Shown here: positions 9,940-22,868 of the stretch, piece by piece
Layout of the letters: each line of letters begins with the position of its first letter
Numbering within the stretch: position 1 is the stretch's first letter
DNA from: Aralia elata
Lineage: Eukaryota > Streptophyta > Magnoliopsida > Apiales > Araliaceae
Reading direction: 5' to 3'
Assembly (NCBI GenBank): GCA_034770075.1
Contig: CM068384.1
Span: forward strand, 91,476,720 to 91,540,719
DNA: 64,000 bases
Program-made: the position numbers and the translations under genes
The notes under the pieces: model-generated
Database searches by the model: none
The model's input: the letters and a program-made list of their open reading frames with translations, nothing else
Told to the model about the DNA's origin: nothing

Positions 9940-11453
9940 TCATCCTGTTCCAAGCAAACTGTTTTCTTTCGCTGTTTTGTCCGCCACGTCCATTCGCAAC
10001 ATGTTTACGGGCTTCATACGCTTGGACTTCATCTCCATAGCCTCTATGCTTGATCCAACCTCGTTCCATAGTTCGTGGATCATTCCGTTAAGGCCGTCTT
10101 TGAAGGTTTTAGCTCGAGCTCTAGTAACGGGTCCAAGTGGCAATTGCAATGGGTCTTCTCGGGTTGTGTCACGGGTTTCTGGATTATGGATGTCCTCATC
10201 ATACCTCTCCTCTTGAAAAGGATTTGTCCTCAAATCTTCACCTACATCAAACGGGCTTAGATCAGAAACATTGAAAGTTGCACTAACAGTATACTCACCG
10301 GGTAAATCCAATTTGTAAGCATTGTTGTTAATGCGTTCAAGCACTTGAAATGGTCCATCTCCTCTCGGGAGTAGTTTCAAACGTCTTTGAGCAGGAAATC
10401 TTTCCTTACGCAAGTGTAGCCACACCCAATCCCCGGGTTCGAAGATTACTTGACGTCGACCCTTGTTGGCCTGTCGAGCATATTGATCCGTCTTCTTCTC
10501 AATGTTAAGCCTTGTCTTCTCATGTATCTGCTTAACAAAATCAGCCTTGTTTTTGCCATCCATGTTAGTATACTCAGAAATAGGTAATGGTGTTAAGTCC
10601 AATGGTGTTAAAGGATTAAAACCATACACAATTTCAAAAGGTGAGAATTTAGTAGCCGAATGAACAGACCTATTATAAGCAAACTCAACATGTGGTAAAC
10701 ATTCCTCCCAAAGCTTAATATTCTTTTTAATGATAGTCCTCAATAATACAGATAGAGTCCTATTTTCTACTTCCTTTTGACCATCAGTTTGTGGATGACA
10801 AGTAGTTGAAAACAACAGTTTAGTTCCTAGTTTACACCACAAAGTTTTCCAAAGAACTTAGCATCTCTATCCGAAACAATTGTTCGGGGCATGCCATGCA
10901 GACGCACAATATCTTTAAAGAATAAATCAGTAATATGGGATGCATCATCAGTCTTGTGGCATGGGATAAAGTGTGCCATCTTTGAAAACCTGTCCACAAC
11001 CACAAATATAGAATCATGACCATGCTTAAAGTCCATAGACAAGTCAATCCAAGGTTCACTCGAAATAGGCAATGGTGTGTATAACCCATGGGGTTGAACA
11101 CGAGATTTAGCTTGACGACATGTAATGCATCTATCACAAATTCTTTCTACATCTCGTTTCATATGGGGCCAATAGAAATGTTCTTTTATCACATATAAGG
11201 TCTTATCAACACCAAAATGTCCCATCAAACCACCTCCATGTGACTCTGAACCAATAACTCACGCAAAGAACATGCAGGTATACATAATCGATTCTCACGA
11301 AACAAGAATACAACCATCTTGATGTATTTACCTACAACATTCTTTTTCAGAACTTTTAAACTCTTCACAGAAATCTTGGTCATTATCATATAATTCTTTG
11401 ATTTGTTCAAACCCAAGTAATTTTGTGTCGAGAGTATTTAACAACACATACCT
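9940..11453 (-). pseudogene. CRM integrase and C-terminal CR motif, frameshifted
   Basis: Continues the pol of 11454-13217. The integrase zinc finger region (HF...CDRCITCRQAKS), DDE core (MDFK..., SDRDAKFF) and GPF-type C-terminal domain are visible. The last part reads LPLGPVTRARAKTFKDGLNG, the CR-type motif of CRM elements, encoded across the polypurine tract and inside the 3' LTR. Defects: TGA at 11454-11456 where CRM proteins have arginine, single-base shifts near 11240 and 11345, and a deletion of about ten bases near 10855 just after SDRDAKFF. In intact CRM elements this region helps direct insertion to centromeric chromatin. Confidence 0.85.
10202..10216 (-). other. CRM polypurine tract
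   Basis: Minus-strand AAGAGGAGAGGTA directly before the LTR start TGATGAGG; it is also coding. Confidence 0.7.
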
Positions 11454-13217
11454 TCACGAAAGAGCATCAGCCACGACATTTTCCTTACCTTGCTTATAGC
11501 GAATGACGTATGGAAATGTCTCGATGAACTCCATCCATCGTGCATGTCTCTTGTTCAACTTGTGTTGGCCTTTCAAATATTTCAATGACTCATGATCCGT
11601 GTGAATCACAAATTCCTTAGGCCACAGGTAATGTTGCCAAGTCTCCAATGATCGAACCAAAGCATATAACTCCTTGTCATAAGTAGGATAGTTCAAAGCT
11701 GCTCCACTTAGTTTTTCGCTGAAATATGCAACTGGTTTTCCTTCTTGCATTAACACAGCTCCAATGCCTAAACCTGAAGCATCACATTCAATTTCAAAGG
11801 TTTTAGTGAAATTAGGTAATACAAGTAAATGAGCGTTAGTTAATTTTTTTTTAATCAAATTAAACGCTTTTTCATGTGCATCACCCCACTTGAATCCTAC
11901 ACTCTTTTTGATTACTTCGGTGAGTGGTGCTGTGACTTCGCTGAAGTTTCTTACAAACTGCCTATAGAAACTCGCTAGTCCATGAAAGCTACGAACTTGA
12001 CTGACATTCGTAGGAGTTGGCCATTCTCGGATTTCACGTATCTTTTTTTCGTCAACCTGTACTCCCTGCGTACTGACAACAAAACCAAGAAACACAACTC
12101 GATCCGTACAAAATGTGCATTTGTCCATATTAGCATACAATTTCTTTTTTCGAAGCACATCTAGGACAGATTTTATATGCAATGCATGCTCAACTAAATC
12201 CTTGCTGTAGATCAAGATATCATCAAAGTAGACAACTACAAACTTTCTAATGAAGGAACGCAAAACATAGTTGATTAGCCTCATGAATGTGCTAGGAGCA
12301 TTAGTTAACCCAAAAGGTAAGACTAACCACTCATATAACCCATATTTTGTTTTAAAAGCAGTTTTCCACTCATCTCCCTCATGCATTCTAATTTGATGAT
12401 AACCACTCTTTAAATCTATTTTAGAAAACACACAAGATCCATGCAATTCATCTAACATATCATCTAACCTAGGAATGGGATGCCGATATTTTACCGTGAT
12501 GTTATTTACTGCTCGACAATCAATGCACATACGCCACTTCCCATCTTTCTTAGGTACTAAAATAACTGGAACCGCACATGGACTCATGCTTTCCCTTACG
12601 AACCCCTTGTCCATTAGCTCGTCAACTTGCCTTTGCAATTCCTTTGTCTCCTCGGGATTGCTTCGGTATGCCGGACGGTTTGGAATGGTCGCACCGGGGA
12701 CAAAGTCAATTTGATGCTCAATTCCCCGAATTGGTGGTAATCCCTGTGGAAGTTCCTCGGGAAACACATCCTGATAATCCTGTAAAAGAGCAGAGACAAC
12801 ACTAGGCAAAGAAGGATTATCAGCGTTAGTATTTAAAAGTACCTCCTTATACCGAAGTATAATCATTGGCTTTTTAGAATCAAAAGCTCGCCTCACATCA
12901 CTCCTTTTTGCAAAAATGTTTGTTTTTCTCTCTTCTCCTTTCTTTTTTTCTCTCTCTTTTGTTTTGTTTTCATGATCTCTCTGTAAGTATATTTGATCCT
13001 CATGTACTTGTTTTGGTGACATAGGACACAAGGTAACTTTTCTTTGATTGTGAACAAAAGAGTACTCATTAGTAAAACCGTCATGTTTTACTCGTCGATC
13101 GAACTGCCAAGGTCTCCCAAGTAGTAAATGACCTACCTGCATAGGAACTACATCACAAAGGATCTCATCAACATACTTCCCAATTGTAAACGACACTGAT
13201 ACTTGCTTGGTAACTTT
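11454..13217 (-). pseudogene. CRM protease end, reverse transcriptase and RNase H
   Basis: Open for 588 codons on the minus strand, starting at the Tekay insertion point. The protease end reads LLLGRPWQFDR; RT has KIDLKSGYHQIR and the catalytic FDDILIYS box; RNase H has FEIECDASGLGIGAVL, YDKELYALVR and TDHESLKYL. It ends at a TGA where the family continues as RRYVLL. At 13213-13217 the frame continues exactly into the gag-protease ORF beyond the Tekay element (26694). Domain calls are by motif. Confidence 0.92.
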
Positions 13218-14310
13218 TGTGACGCCCCCAAATTCTGACGTCACTGTCTCGAATTTGGTTTATCACGTTCTAACACAATAATGACATAAAACTAATGCAG
13301 CGGAAAAGATAGAATAAATTACATTGATTTAATATAATTATTCTCGTCCCAAGGTCTCGCAACCGTTACTACCATGCTATCCAAAAGTCTTCATTTAAAC
13401 TGAAACATAGTACAACACGTGATCCCTGCCTAAGCTTATTACATAACCGAATTCAGAAACTTAAACAACATAGTGAATAATCTTCTTCCTAAGGGAGAAC
13501 AAAGCTACTCCGTAGTTTTGCCCTTTCTCTTATCCTTGCCTGATGGTTCACCTCGCTCTGCCTTAACTAAAAGGTTTAAAGAAAGCAAGAATGAGCAACA
13601 AATTTGCCCAGCAAGTATATACGAGGGAGGTGAACAATATAAAGTTCAAATTTGAAAAGTATGGCAGTAAGGAATAGCTCAAGGATAATAAAGAGAATTA
13701 TTTATAAGAGTCGCTATGGACCCGAGAACATCAATAAGATTCAAGCGTCTAATCATTTCAAAGTTCAAGAATATGGATACTGAGTAGTCACTAAAGGACT
13801 AAGAACTCCTGCTAGAATTAACAGTTATTATACTAAAAATCCAATAAAAATGAGCACACAGGTGATCAGCCTATAGTACTCCAGATTATGCATAACTGTC
13901 ACATGCTTGTAAGTGCGCACGTCGGTCCCCCGACAATATATAATTTTGCCCCTTTATGAGGGTTGTTCATCTCAGTAGATAAGAGTCCTCACCAAGACAA
14001 TTGGTTTGGAATAGCTTTCTAACACATGCATATTAGTCTAACCGAAACAATGGTTTAGACAACCTTTATAACCATATTCAATGATTTAATGAATACCAAT
14101 GCTCGCAATGAGGTTTAAGGGATATTAATCTTAAACCAATCCTTAGAATATGAATGAAAGTTTATACAACATAAGAGTCATTATCACATACTTGTATGAT
14201 ACATGAATATACAAGTTTAAATGTTTGCCCAATATAGAGAAAGGGTTCGAATACTTGCACAATATACCACATCCTGCTCGAATGTAAATTGAGTAGGGTT
14301 AAAGGAACTT

Positions 14311-14655
14311 GCAATATGTAAGAGGCTCAAGGTAAGAAACTTGCTCAATATAAGTTTGAGTAAGGTTAGGGAACTTGCCCTTGATAATACTTGCACAACA
14401 AATAAAGTTTTGGGTTAGAGAACTTGCAATATGTAAGAGGCTCAAGGTAAGAAACTTGCTCAATATAAGTTTGAGTAAGGTTAGGGAACTTGCCCATGAT
14501 AATACTTGCACAACAAATAAAGTTTTGGGTTAGAGAACTTGCAATATGTAAGAGGCTCAAGGTAAGAAACTTGCTCAATATAAGTTTGAGTAAGGTTAGG
14601 GAACTTGCCCTTGATAATACTTGCACAACAAATAAAGTTTTGGGTTAGAGAACTT
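14311..14655. repeat. 115-bp tandem repeat in Tekay left LTR
   Basis: Three units, each starting GCAATATGTAAGAGG, at 14311, 14426 and 14541, nearly identical. The right LTR copy (about 23978-24345) has an extra partial duplication near 24121-24150 and a 3-bp insertion near 24294, so the array is changing. Confidence 0.92.
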
Positions 14656-14887
14656 GCCTTTAGCGCAGTCTACGAATTTAAAGCTTAATGACACGTTGCA
14701 ATCCTATTGTATAATAGTTATATATAAGAATTCCATTAGTTATACAATTTCATACATCAAATAACACTACATCATATTTGGATACCAAAAATATTACTAC
14801 AACTTCTGTTCTATACTTTAAAATAACAATACAAGCAATCCATAAGGTCCAGATTAGGGCCAGAATCAACTAGACCGGACTGCAGGA

Positions 14888-15782
14888 GGGCGCAGCTGCG
14901 CCCAATTTTGCCCTAGGAGTGGCGCAGCTGCGCTGCTCCCCACCCAGGCCAAAAATGGGTTTGCCCTAAGTATTGACCTACGATTTGCATATTATGATGC
15001 TAATATAGTTCAGGAATACATGCTATGAAGTATTGAACTAGGTTTGGTTTCACTTTCAAGCAAGCTATGGCTTACATGTAAAATTCACATTCTAGCATGG
15101 TTAAGGGTTCATGCAAATCAAGGACTAGATACACTGACCATTAGACCACATCATCATGCCAAATGAATTCTCACTACACATGCTCATATGTATATGACTT
15201 GCTTACATGCTTTGGACTCATTTACACCTAGCTAGCATAGTTCATCATTCAAGAATTTACTTTGAAACATGCTTGAATATACTATATCATGCTCAACTAG
15301 TTATGTGCACACATTAGTCTTGTTTAAAGGTGAAAGGAGTGTTATCACACATGTTCCAATGTCAGATTACAAGTAACTTGATGTCTCATCACTCCTGGCT
15401 TCAAATTCTTAAGTTTCTCTTTCAAAAGTCATACTAAGCCAAGCTAAATACGCAAAGTGACTACCAATCATGTTTCACGTTCATGTATACACATAACTGA
15501 GTCACAAAATGGTCAGAACTCAAGGGTTACAAGGTTTGTCAAGGTCCACTTTTAAAACTTTAAGTTTCCTTTTAACATCATCCCAACCAAGCTAGTATAG
15601 CTCATTGCATGCAAATCTACTAATACATGGATATTAGACTCATTTATAAACTTAGTAAGGTCAAACTAACATGCTCAGAATACCAGAAGAAGCAAAGAGA
15701 AGAAAGAAAGAAAAAAAAAATATCCCAAGCTGACACCCGGCGCAGCTGCGCGGGTTAATACTACAGAAGGGCCGCAGCTGCG
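14888..15782. repeat. GCGCAGCTGCGC palindromes in Tekay LTR
   Basis: Four words: a perfect 16-bp palindrome GGGCGCAGCTGCGCCC at 14888-14903, and 12-bp or shorter cores at 14922, 15740 and 15773. The same four recur in the right LTR (24576-25470). Confidence 0.9.
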
Positions 15783-16135
15783 CCACTTCGACTCAATGCC
15801 CAGATTGGCTCTGTATCAGCGTAATCCTACAATGGACATGGCTAAACCTTTCTGGATGCAGCTGAATCCAACCACATTGTGTTCTTAGCATACATATCAA
15901 CTCACATAACAACATAGCCTCAACTATCAACTAGCTAAAAGAGAATTTCATGCATTTCTAAGAATTTGCCAAAATTGAAATCAAAAGCATGATAACATTA
16001 ATATTACCTTCTTGAAGCTTAAGTTGGAATTTTCTCCGCTACCCACACTAATTGCTCACTCAATTCTTACAATACTCTCTACCAAAACTTACTAGATGAT
16101 TTAGCAAAGAATTTTGGGAGGAGGGTGAGCTCCAA

Positions 16136-16142
16136 TTTATAG
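16136..16142 (-). promoter_or_regulatory. putative TATA box in Tekay LTR
   Basis: Minus-strand CTATAAA. In this element the palindromes lie downstream of it, in the presumed transcribed leader. Confidence 0.45.
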
Positions 16143-17008
16143 AAGGTTGTATGCCCGGATAATGCATTTGCTCATTATTTCCAACCAATGGAAGAAGAAG
16201 AAGAAGAATGTTGGTTAATGGAGAGTTGGTGGTTTACTATTTGAGCCACTCCCCCCACCATCATTACCTCCCTTGTTAGCTTCATCATGCAAGAAACCAT
16301 AGCCTTTTTGCATTCTCAGCAAATTGGCTATTCACGTGGGTATTGTTTGGGCAAGGAAGAGACTCTCAATTTGGGACAAGAGTAATACTCAGACATTCCA
16401 ACAAGGCTTATTAGCACACTTTGATTTAAAATGTAACTTAGGTCAAGATGTATTAAATAATTAAATGCTACCACATGGTATCAAATAGAGGTACATGTAC
16501 ACATATTATATAATCCATGTACATTAATTAAGGTGAAATCTAATTAATCGCTAACACCCAAATATACATTATTATTTCATAATACATTTATTGCAATAAC
16601 ATTTAAGTATGGAATTAATTATCATGTAGCAAATATTAATTACCCCATATAATTTAAATGTACATCACACATCAAGATGTCACATAGGATGTTCATGCAA
16701 TTTAAATGTTACGCATATCCAACCTTATTTAATGAATTATATGAATACTCACACCTGCTAATGTCACAAAAATATCGCGCCTCATAACATTTAATTAAAT
16801 AAGTGGAGGTTATTAGCCACACAATAATTAATTAAGATAGCATTAATAAATTCTTTTCTTATTAAATCACTCTCTTGATAAATAAACAGGAAATCATTTT
16901 ATCGCCTCACTACTATAACGACATATCACATATACTCATATTCGAATAAATATTCAACTTAAATCGAAAAGTCAATATTAATATTATTCAAAATTCTTGG
17001 GTATTACA

Positions 17009-17022
17009 TCCTCCCTCCCTTA
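17009..17022 (-). other. Tekay polypurine tract
   Basis: Minus-strand TAAGGGAGGGAGGA abutting the 3' LTR start TGTAATACCC. Confidence 0.8.
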
Positions 17023-17053
17023 TAAAAATTCCGTCCTCGGAATTGATACAAGG

Positions 17054-20000
17054 TTACACAAACAAATGGGGATAATCCCTCTTCATCTTACTCTCTAACT
17101 CCCATGTTGCCTCCTCGGCGCCGTGGTTTCGCCAAACTACTTTCACGGAAGGTATGACTTTATTCCTCAAGGTTTGCTCTTTCCTATCTAATATTTGGAC
17201 ATGAATTTCATCATAAGTCAGATTCTTCTCTACTTGAATCGGCTCATAGGAAATTACGTGCTTATAGTCGCGTTTGTACGGATGTAACACGGAGATGTGA
17301 AACACGTTGTGGATGTGTTCTAGCTCAGGCGGTAAAGCTACCATATACGCCACTTCGCCCACCCGCTTCAACACTTCAAATGGCCCTATGAACCTTGGAC
17401 TTAATTTTCCTTTCTTGCCGAATCTGATCTTTCCTTTCCAGGGAGATACTTTTAAGAATACAAAACTACCGACTTCAAAGTCTCGGTCTTGACGATGCAA
17501 ATCTGCATACTTCTTTTGGCGATCTTGAGCGGCTACTAGTCTGGCTCTTATAGTTGTCACCACATCGGCTGTCTGTTGAACTATCTCCGGCCCCAAAAGT
17601 CGTCGTTCTCCGACTTCATCCCAACACAATGGTGTTCTGCATTTTCTTCCGTAAAGAGCTTCGTATGGTGGCATACCGATACTCGCGTGATGACTATTAT
17701 TATAAGCGAATTCTACTAAGGGTAAATGGTCATCCCAGTTTCCCTTAAAATCCATTACGCAAGCTCGAAGCATATCTTCTAGTGTTTGTATGGTTCTTTC
17801 ACTCTGTCCGTCTGTCTGAGGGTGATATGCGGTACTCAACCTCAGTTGTGTTCCCATTCTCTCTTGCAGGCTTTTCCAGAAATTTGATGTGAAGCGCGGG
17901 TCTCGATCGGAAACGATTGACACTGGCACTCCATGTCGCGAAACTATTTCCTTTACGTATAAACTTGCTAGTTGATTAAGGTTAAAACGAATCTTGATTG
18001 GTAGAAAATGAGCTGTCTTCGTTAGTCGGTCCACGATAACCCAAATGGCATCAAAACCCTTCTGTGTGACTGGAAGTCCCACCACGAAATCCATCGTAAT
18101 GTGCTCCCATTTCCACTCCGGTATTTCCAACGGTTGAAGTAGACCACTCGGCCTCTGATGCTCTGCTTTGACTCGTTGGCAAGTGAGACATCTACTGACG
18201 TACTCTGCAACCTCTCGCTTCAGATTAGGCCACCAAAAATGTTGTCGTGGATCCCGGTACATCTTTGTTCCTCCAGGATGAACAACATATATCGTGCTAT
18301 GTGCCTCGCGCAAAATTTCCTCCCTAAGTTCAGTAATAGCTGGCACCCACACTCGATTTTCGAATCTCAAAATACCATTCTTATCCATTCGAAATTTTTC
18401 TTCCTCACTCCCTGTTATCCGCTTCTTTATTTTTTCGCACTCCTCATCCGTTTCTTGTGCTTCTTTGATTCGATCCAATAATGTTGGACGAGCTTCCATT
18501 ACAAACAACTTTTCACTGGGCCCTCGAGGTTCCCCAACTTCTATTTCCAATTTTTCCATGTCTCTTATTAACTCCTCCTGAGTTGTCAATGTGAATAGTT
18601 TCTCTCTTCCTTTCCTGCTCAGCGCGTCGGCTACTACGTTGGCTTTTCCCGGGTGATAAAGAATTTCGCAGTCATAATCCTTGATTAATTCCAACCACCT
18701 CCTTTGTCTCATATTTAGCTCCTTCTGTGTGAAAATATACTTCAGACTTTTGTGGTCTGTATATATCCCACATTTTTCTCCATACAGGTAGTGCCTCTAA
18801 ATTTTTAACGCAAAAACTACTGCCGCTAGCTCCAAGTCATGGGTAGGGTATCGTTTCTCGTAATCCTTCAATTGTCGTGACGCGTATGCAATGACCTTGC
18901 CGTGTTGCATAAGTACACAACCAAGTCCTTTATGTGACGCATCACTATACACCACAAATCTTCCTGTACCATCTGGTAAGGATAATACAGGTGCCTCGCT
19001 TAACCTCTTCTTCAATTCTTGAAAACTCTCTTCGCATCTGTCCGTCCACACAAAGTTCACCGTCTTCCTTGTTAAATTGGTTAACGGGGTCACTATTTTA
19101 GAGAAATCTTGGATAAATCTTCGATAGTACCCGGCTAATCCTAGAAAACTTCTTACTTCCGTCGGCGTCCTTGGTTGTTCCCAACCATTAACAACCTCCA
19201 CCTTCGTAGGGTCCACTGAAATCCCATTCTTGTCTATCACGTGTCCCAAGAATTGGACCTTCTCCATCCAAAATTCACACTTGGAGAATTTTGCGTACAT
19301 CTTCTCCTTCCTTAGTGCTTCTAATACCATTTTCAAATGTTCGGCGTGCTCCTCTTTGGTCTTTGAGTAGATTAGGATGTCATCGATAAAAACTACCACA
19401 AACTTATCCAAGTATGGCTGGAAAACTCGGTTCATCAAGTCCATGAATGCTGCTGGGGCGTTGGTCAAACCGAACGACATTACTAAAAACTCGTAGTGTC
19501 CATATCGGGTTCGAAACGCCGTCTTCGGAATGTCTTCCTCTCGTACCTTTAGTTGATGATAACCCGTTCGTAGATCTATCTTAGAGAACCACTTTGCTCC
19601 CTTCAATTGATCGAAAAGGTCATCTATCCTCGGTAATGGATATTTATTCTTGATCGTTACTTTTTTTAACTCTCGATAGTCGATACAAAGCCTCATTGAT
19701 CCATCCTTATTCTTAACAAATAACACTGGTGCTCCCCATGGAGACACACTCGGCCGAATATAACCCTTATCTAATAGTCCATGCAATTGTATCATCAATT
19801 CCTTCATCTCCACCGGTGCCATACGATACGGGGCTTTCGAGATTGGTGCAGTTCCTGGTGCTAAGTCTATCACGAATTCGATTTCTCTGTATGGTGGAAG
19901 GCCAGGCAGCTCATCAGGAAACACGTCTTGAAATTCTCTCACTACTGATATATCTCTCGCTTCCACTCCCTTCTATTGAGTATCCGCAATATAGGCTAAA

Positions 20001-21589
20001 TAACCCACACATCCTTTCTTTAACAATTTCTTGGCCTGCATCACCGTAAGGCAACAGGATTGCTTAAGTGATGAGCTACCATAAAATACTACCTTAGACT
20101 GGTTTGAAGTCTGAAGGTTCACACTTTTCTTTCGACAATCGATCGTCGCAGCGTGGCCGGATAACCAATCCATTCCTAATATTATGTCAAACTCTCCCAA
20201 TCTTATTGGAATTAAATCTACACTTAGTTCGTGACCTCTAATGTTTACGGAATAGTTTCGGTAAACGAACTCTACGGAAATTACTTCCTTATTTGCAATC
20301 TCTATGTTCAAAGGATTCTCTAAACGTTCTAGGGGTAAGTTCAAACGTGTAGCAAAATCTTCAGACACAAAGGAACAGGTAGCACCCGAATCAAATAATG
20401 CATACGCATTTATATTATTGATTGGTACAATACCTGACACCACGTCCTTTGCAGCAACTGCGTCTTGGACGGTCATGTTAAAAGTTCGGGCCGTCGAGCG
20501 ATTGGGCTGTGCTGGTCCACCTATCATTAGCTTGCTTCCCCCTTGGTTGCCGTTTCCCCCGGTGTTTCCTTTCTTCGGGCAATCCTTGATCTGGTGTTCA
20601 GTCGAGCCGCAACCGAAACATCCTCGGTTTTTCTTCGGCTTTGGACAATGGGGTGCAATGTGCCCTTCTTGGCCGCAGTTGAAACAGACACTGCACCCTT
20701 TCCAGCATTCCCCTTGATGGTTCTTTCCACATTTAGGGCATACCTCAGCCCTCTTCTTAAATCCTTCCTGATAACTTCCCGACTGGTTGCTTCGATTGTT
20801 GTTGTTGTTATTATTATCCCACTTCCTTTTTCCTAAATTGCTTCCTCCACTGCTACTTCCCCCACGACTATCTCCTCCAGAACCCTTATTCTTTTTCTCC
20901 TTGTTGTACTGACTTAACGCCTCGCTACCTCCCTCACCGATGATCGCCTTTTCCAGCAGTGAGGCGAACGAATCAATTTGGAGAACTGACACCTTGTTGA
21001 ATAACCAAGGTTTCAGTCCTAACTCAAAGCGTCTAGCCTTCCTTTCTTCAGTGTCGACATAGTGTGTAGCGAATCGTGCTAGCTCGTTGAATCTTGCCGC
21101 ATACTGAGCTACCGTCATCTCACCTTGCTTCAGTTCCAAGAATTTAATCTCCATCTTATTCTTCATGCTCTTTGGGAAGTAATTCTCGAAGAACAGAGTG
21201 GTAAACCTATCCCAGGCTATCACTCCTTCACCTGCTCTCTGTTGATTGGCTTCCCACCAGTAATTCGCTTCACCCTTCATCATATACGTGGCGAATATCG
21301 TCTTCTGGTCTTCCCCCACTCGAGCAATAGTAAATGCCTTTTCCATTTCCTTGATCCAGGTTTGTGCTTCGATGGGATCGGTAGTTCCTCTAAACTCGGG
21401 CGGTCCTACGCTCTTAAAATCTTTGAAGTTTGTTACTGGCGCCGCTTGGGGGTTGGGGTGTACTGGTTCGTTGTTCCTTCCCCGCAGGGCTTCTCCTAGC
21501 AAGTCTACTAGTCGTTGAATGGGGTCCGCTTGGTTCCTTTCGTTATTGACCGACTCATCCAACTCGGCGATTCTACGTTTGGGCGGCAT
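17054..21589 (-). pseudogene. Tekay gag-pol polyprotein with chromodomain, one frame, two TAG codons
   Basis: A single frame of 1511 codons from MPPKRRIAEL (21589). Order: gag capsid region, two CCHC knuckles (CFNCGQEGHIAPHC and CFGCGSTEHQIKDC), protease (ALFDSGATCSFV), RT (KIDLRTGYHQLK and IDDILIYS), RNase H, integrase (HPGGTKMYRD zinc finger, MDFVVGLP, SDRDPRFTS, E in the DDE core), and a C-terminal chromodomain (VKVVWRNHGAEEATWELE...YPHLF). There are no frameshifts. TAG at 19973-19975 sits between protease and RT; TAG at 18797-18799 replaces the tryptophan of ALKIWRHYL in RNase H. The chromodomain is typical of chromoviruses and reads histone marks to steer integration. A polyprotein cannot be completed unless the TAGs are read through. 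Confidence 0.94.
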
Positions 21590-21915
21590 TTTCTGTAACA
21601 CAAGATTTTACTCTTATTTTCTAAGCATATAACTCAGATATTCCTCTAATGCAGAAATTTAATAACACAGTGATGAAACAAAACATTTATATTCATATGC
21701 CAAGTTGTTACATCATGATGATTTCTTGCATACTGCTATAAATGTTACCTCTATCCCCTAATATTACAAAAGGTGGGGAAAACATCAACATACTACCCTT
21801 AACATCAAAAAGGGTTCATATAACAATTCTGTATCTCACACAGTAGATCGGAGTTTACATAACGATGTACATATAGACATACTACTACTAATACTAGACT
21901 ACTAATCATAAGATT
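21590..21915 (-). other. spacer between Tekay extra ORF and gag
   Basis: No ORF or repeat seen in this 326-bp stretch. Confidence 0.5.
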
Positions 21916-22665
21916 TCATCCCAACATCCCGCGCTCCACTGCGCTGATAAATTCTTGCTGTGTGATATACGCTACCAAATCCCGGCTCACAGTGTATCGC
22001 GTCTGCCCCTGCTCTGCTGGGTAGTGATACACACCATCCACTAACCTTTCCATAGTTGTGCGAAAGGCATAACCCATCTTATTTGTCTTCCTTTTCTTAC
22101 ACCGCACCTCATCCTCTAGGTCGTTAGCTCTATTGTTGGCTTCTTCCCACTTCTCCTGAAAGTGGATCCTATCCATCACCTCCATCTCTAACTGTGTACG
22201 AAGGGCTTCCTTCTCTGCCTTCTCGGACAACTCCCTCTGCTCGGACTCCTCCAGTTTTCCCACCAATTCTACACTCCTAGCTACCGAACGGTGGAAAAGG
22301 GCTCCCATCTGAATACCGGCTTCCTTGCGTTGTGCAAGCTCCACTTCCATCTCCTGCATCCTAAGGTTCCTTTGTTGAACTTCCTCCCTCAGCTTCTGGA
22401 TCTCCGCCTCTCGATCCTGGACTTCAGTCTCTAGCTCTAAGATCCGTTCTTCGTACTCTCCCAATATACGATCCTCGATAGGAGTCTCGTCAGGGTCTGT
22501 CTCAGGCTCCCCTTCCATAGGTTCTTCCTCGGGATCAGACTCTATCTCTATTGGTTCTTCAGGGTCAGACTCCACCTCGTCATCTATTGTAGGCGCCTCA
22601 TACACCACGTGTATATCACGTGGCTCCTCCTCGACAATCCAACCGTTTCCTCCCACACTTGACAT
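21916..22665 (-). CDS. Tekay extra ORF upstream of gag: acidic, coiled-coil protein, unknown function
   Basis: 249 codons, intact, starting MSSVGGNGWIVEEEPRDIHV. An earlier ATG at 22704 exists, but this start fits the end of the leader. Residues about 15-70 are very acidic, with repeated SDPEEPIEIE-like text. Residues about 70-185 are rich in E, K, R, L and Q with heptad-like spacing (EERILELETEVQDREAEIQK), predicting a long coiled coil. A short basic KKRKTNKMG and a more mixed C-terminus follow. It has no resemblance I recognise to gag, integrase or env. It lies between the primer site (22869) and gag (21589) on the same strand, so it would be the first ORF on the genomic RNA. That it is open while gag-pol carries two TAGs suggests recent function or chance in a young copy. 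Confidence 0.75.
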   Translation of the reverse strand: MSSVGGNGWIVEEEPRDIHVVYEAPTIDDEVESDPEEPIEIESDPEEEPMEGEPETDPDETPIEDRILGEYEERILELETEVQDREAEIQKLREEVQQRNLRMQEMEVELAQRKEAGIQMGALFHRSVARSVELVGKLEESEQRELSEKAEKEALRTQLEMEVMDRIHFQEKWEEANNRANDLEDEVRCKKRKTNKMGYAFRTTMERLVDGVYHYPAEQGQTRYTVSRDLVAYITQQEFISAVERGMLG

Positions 22666-22868
22666 CCTACAGCCACAAACAAAAGACAAAACAACAAACT
22701 CCATCAGAGGTCAAATAAAACATAAATTCATTGTATAGAAGGAAATTATATTCCATAATGTTACTTAGTCTTCACGAAAACTCTATATGAGTTTTATCTC
22801 CTCCTACTTCTTAAATTCTTCTAAGGCTATAGTCTAAGGACTTTCGCTCCTAAGGTTTATAACCTAAT

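Larger units (their letters stand above)
9206..10201 (-). repeat. CRM 3' LTR (left copy)
   Basis: 996 bp. It contains the pol C-terminus (to 9940), six CTCGCCGGGGCGAG words, and the TATA-like GTATAAATAG (minus strand, 9601-9610). Confidence 0.9.
13218..17008 (-). repeat. Tekay 3' LTR (left copy)
   Basis: Long LTR of 3.8 kb. It holds a 115-bp tandem repeat, four GCGCAGCTGCGC-type palindromes, and a minus-strand CTATAAA box at 16136-16142. Confidence 0.93.

Noticed and set aside
9605..10069. Minus-strand ORFs through the CRM LTR palindromes
   Set aside because: They arise from the tail of pol in another frame and from the hairpin array; no protein-like conservation.
14299..14626. Repetitive ORFs (QVLSWASSLTLLKLILSKFL-type) in the Tekay LTR
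   Set aside because: They are translations of the 115-bp tandem repeat, in the non-coding part of the LTR.
18797..19975. Programmed TAG readthrough in Tekay gag-pol
   Set aside because: The first TAG lies between protease and RT and the second replaces a conserved tryptophan in RNase H; neither has a known readthrough context, and simple mutation explains both.
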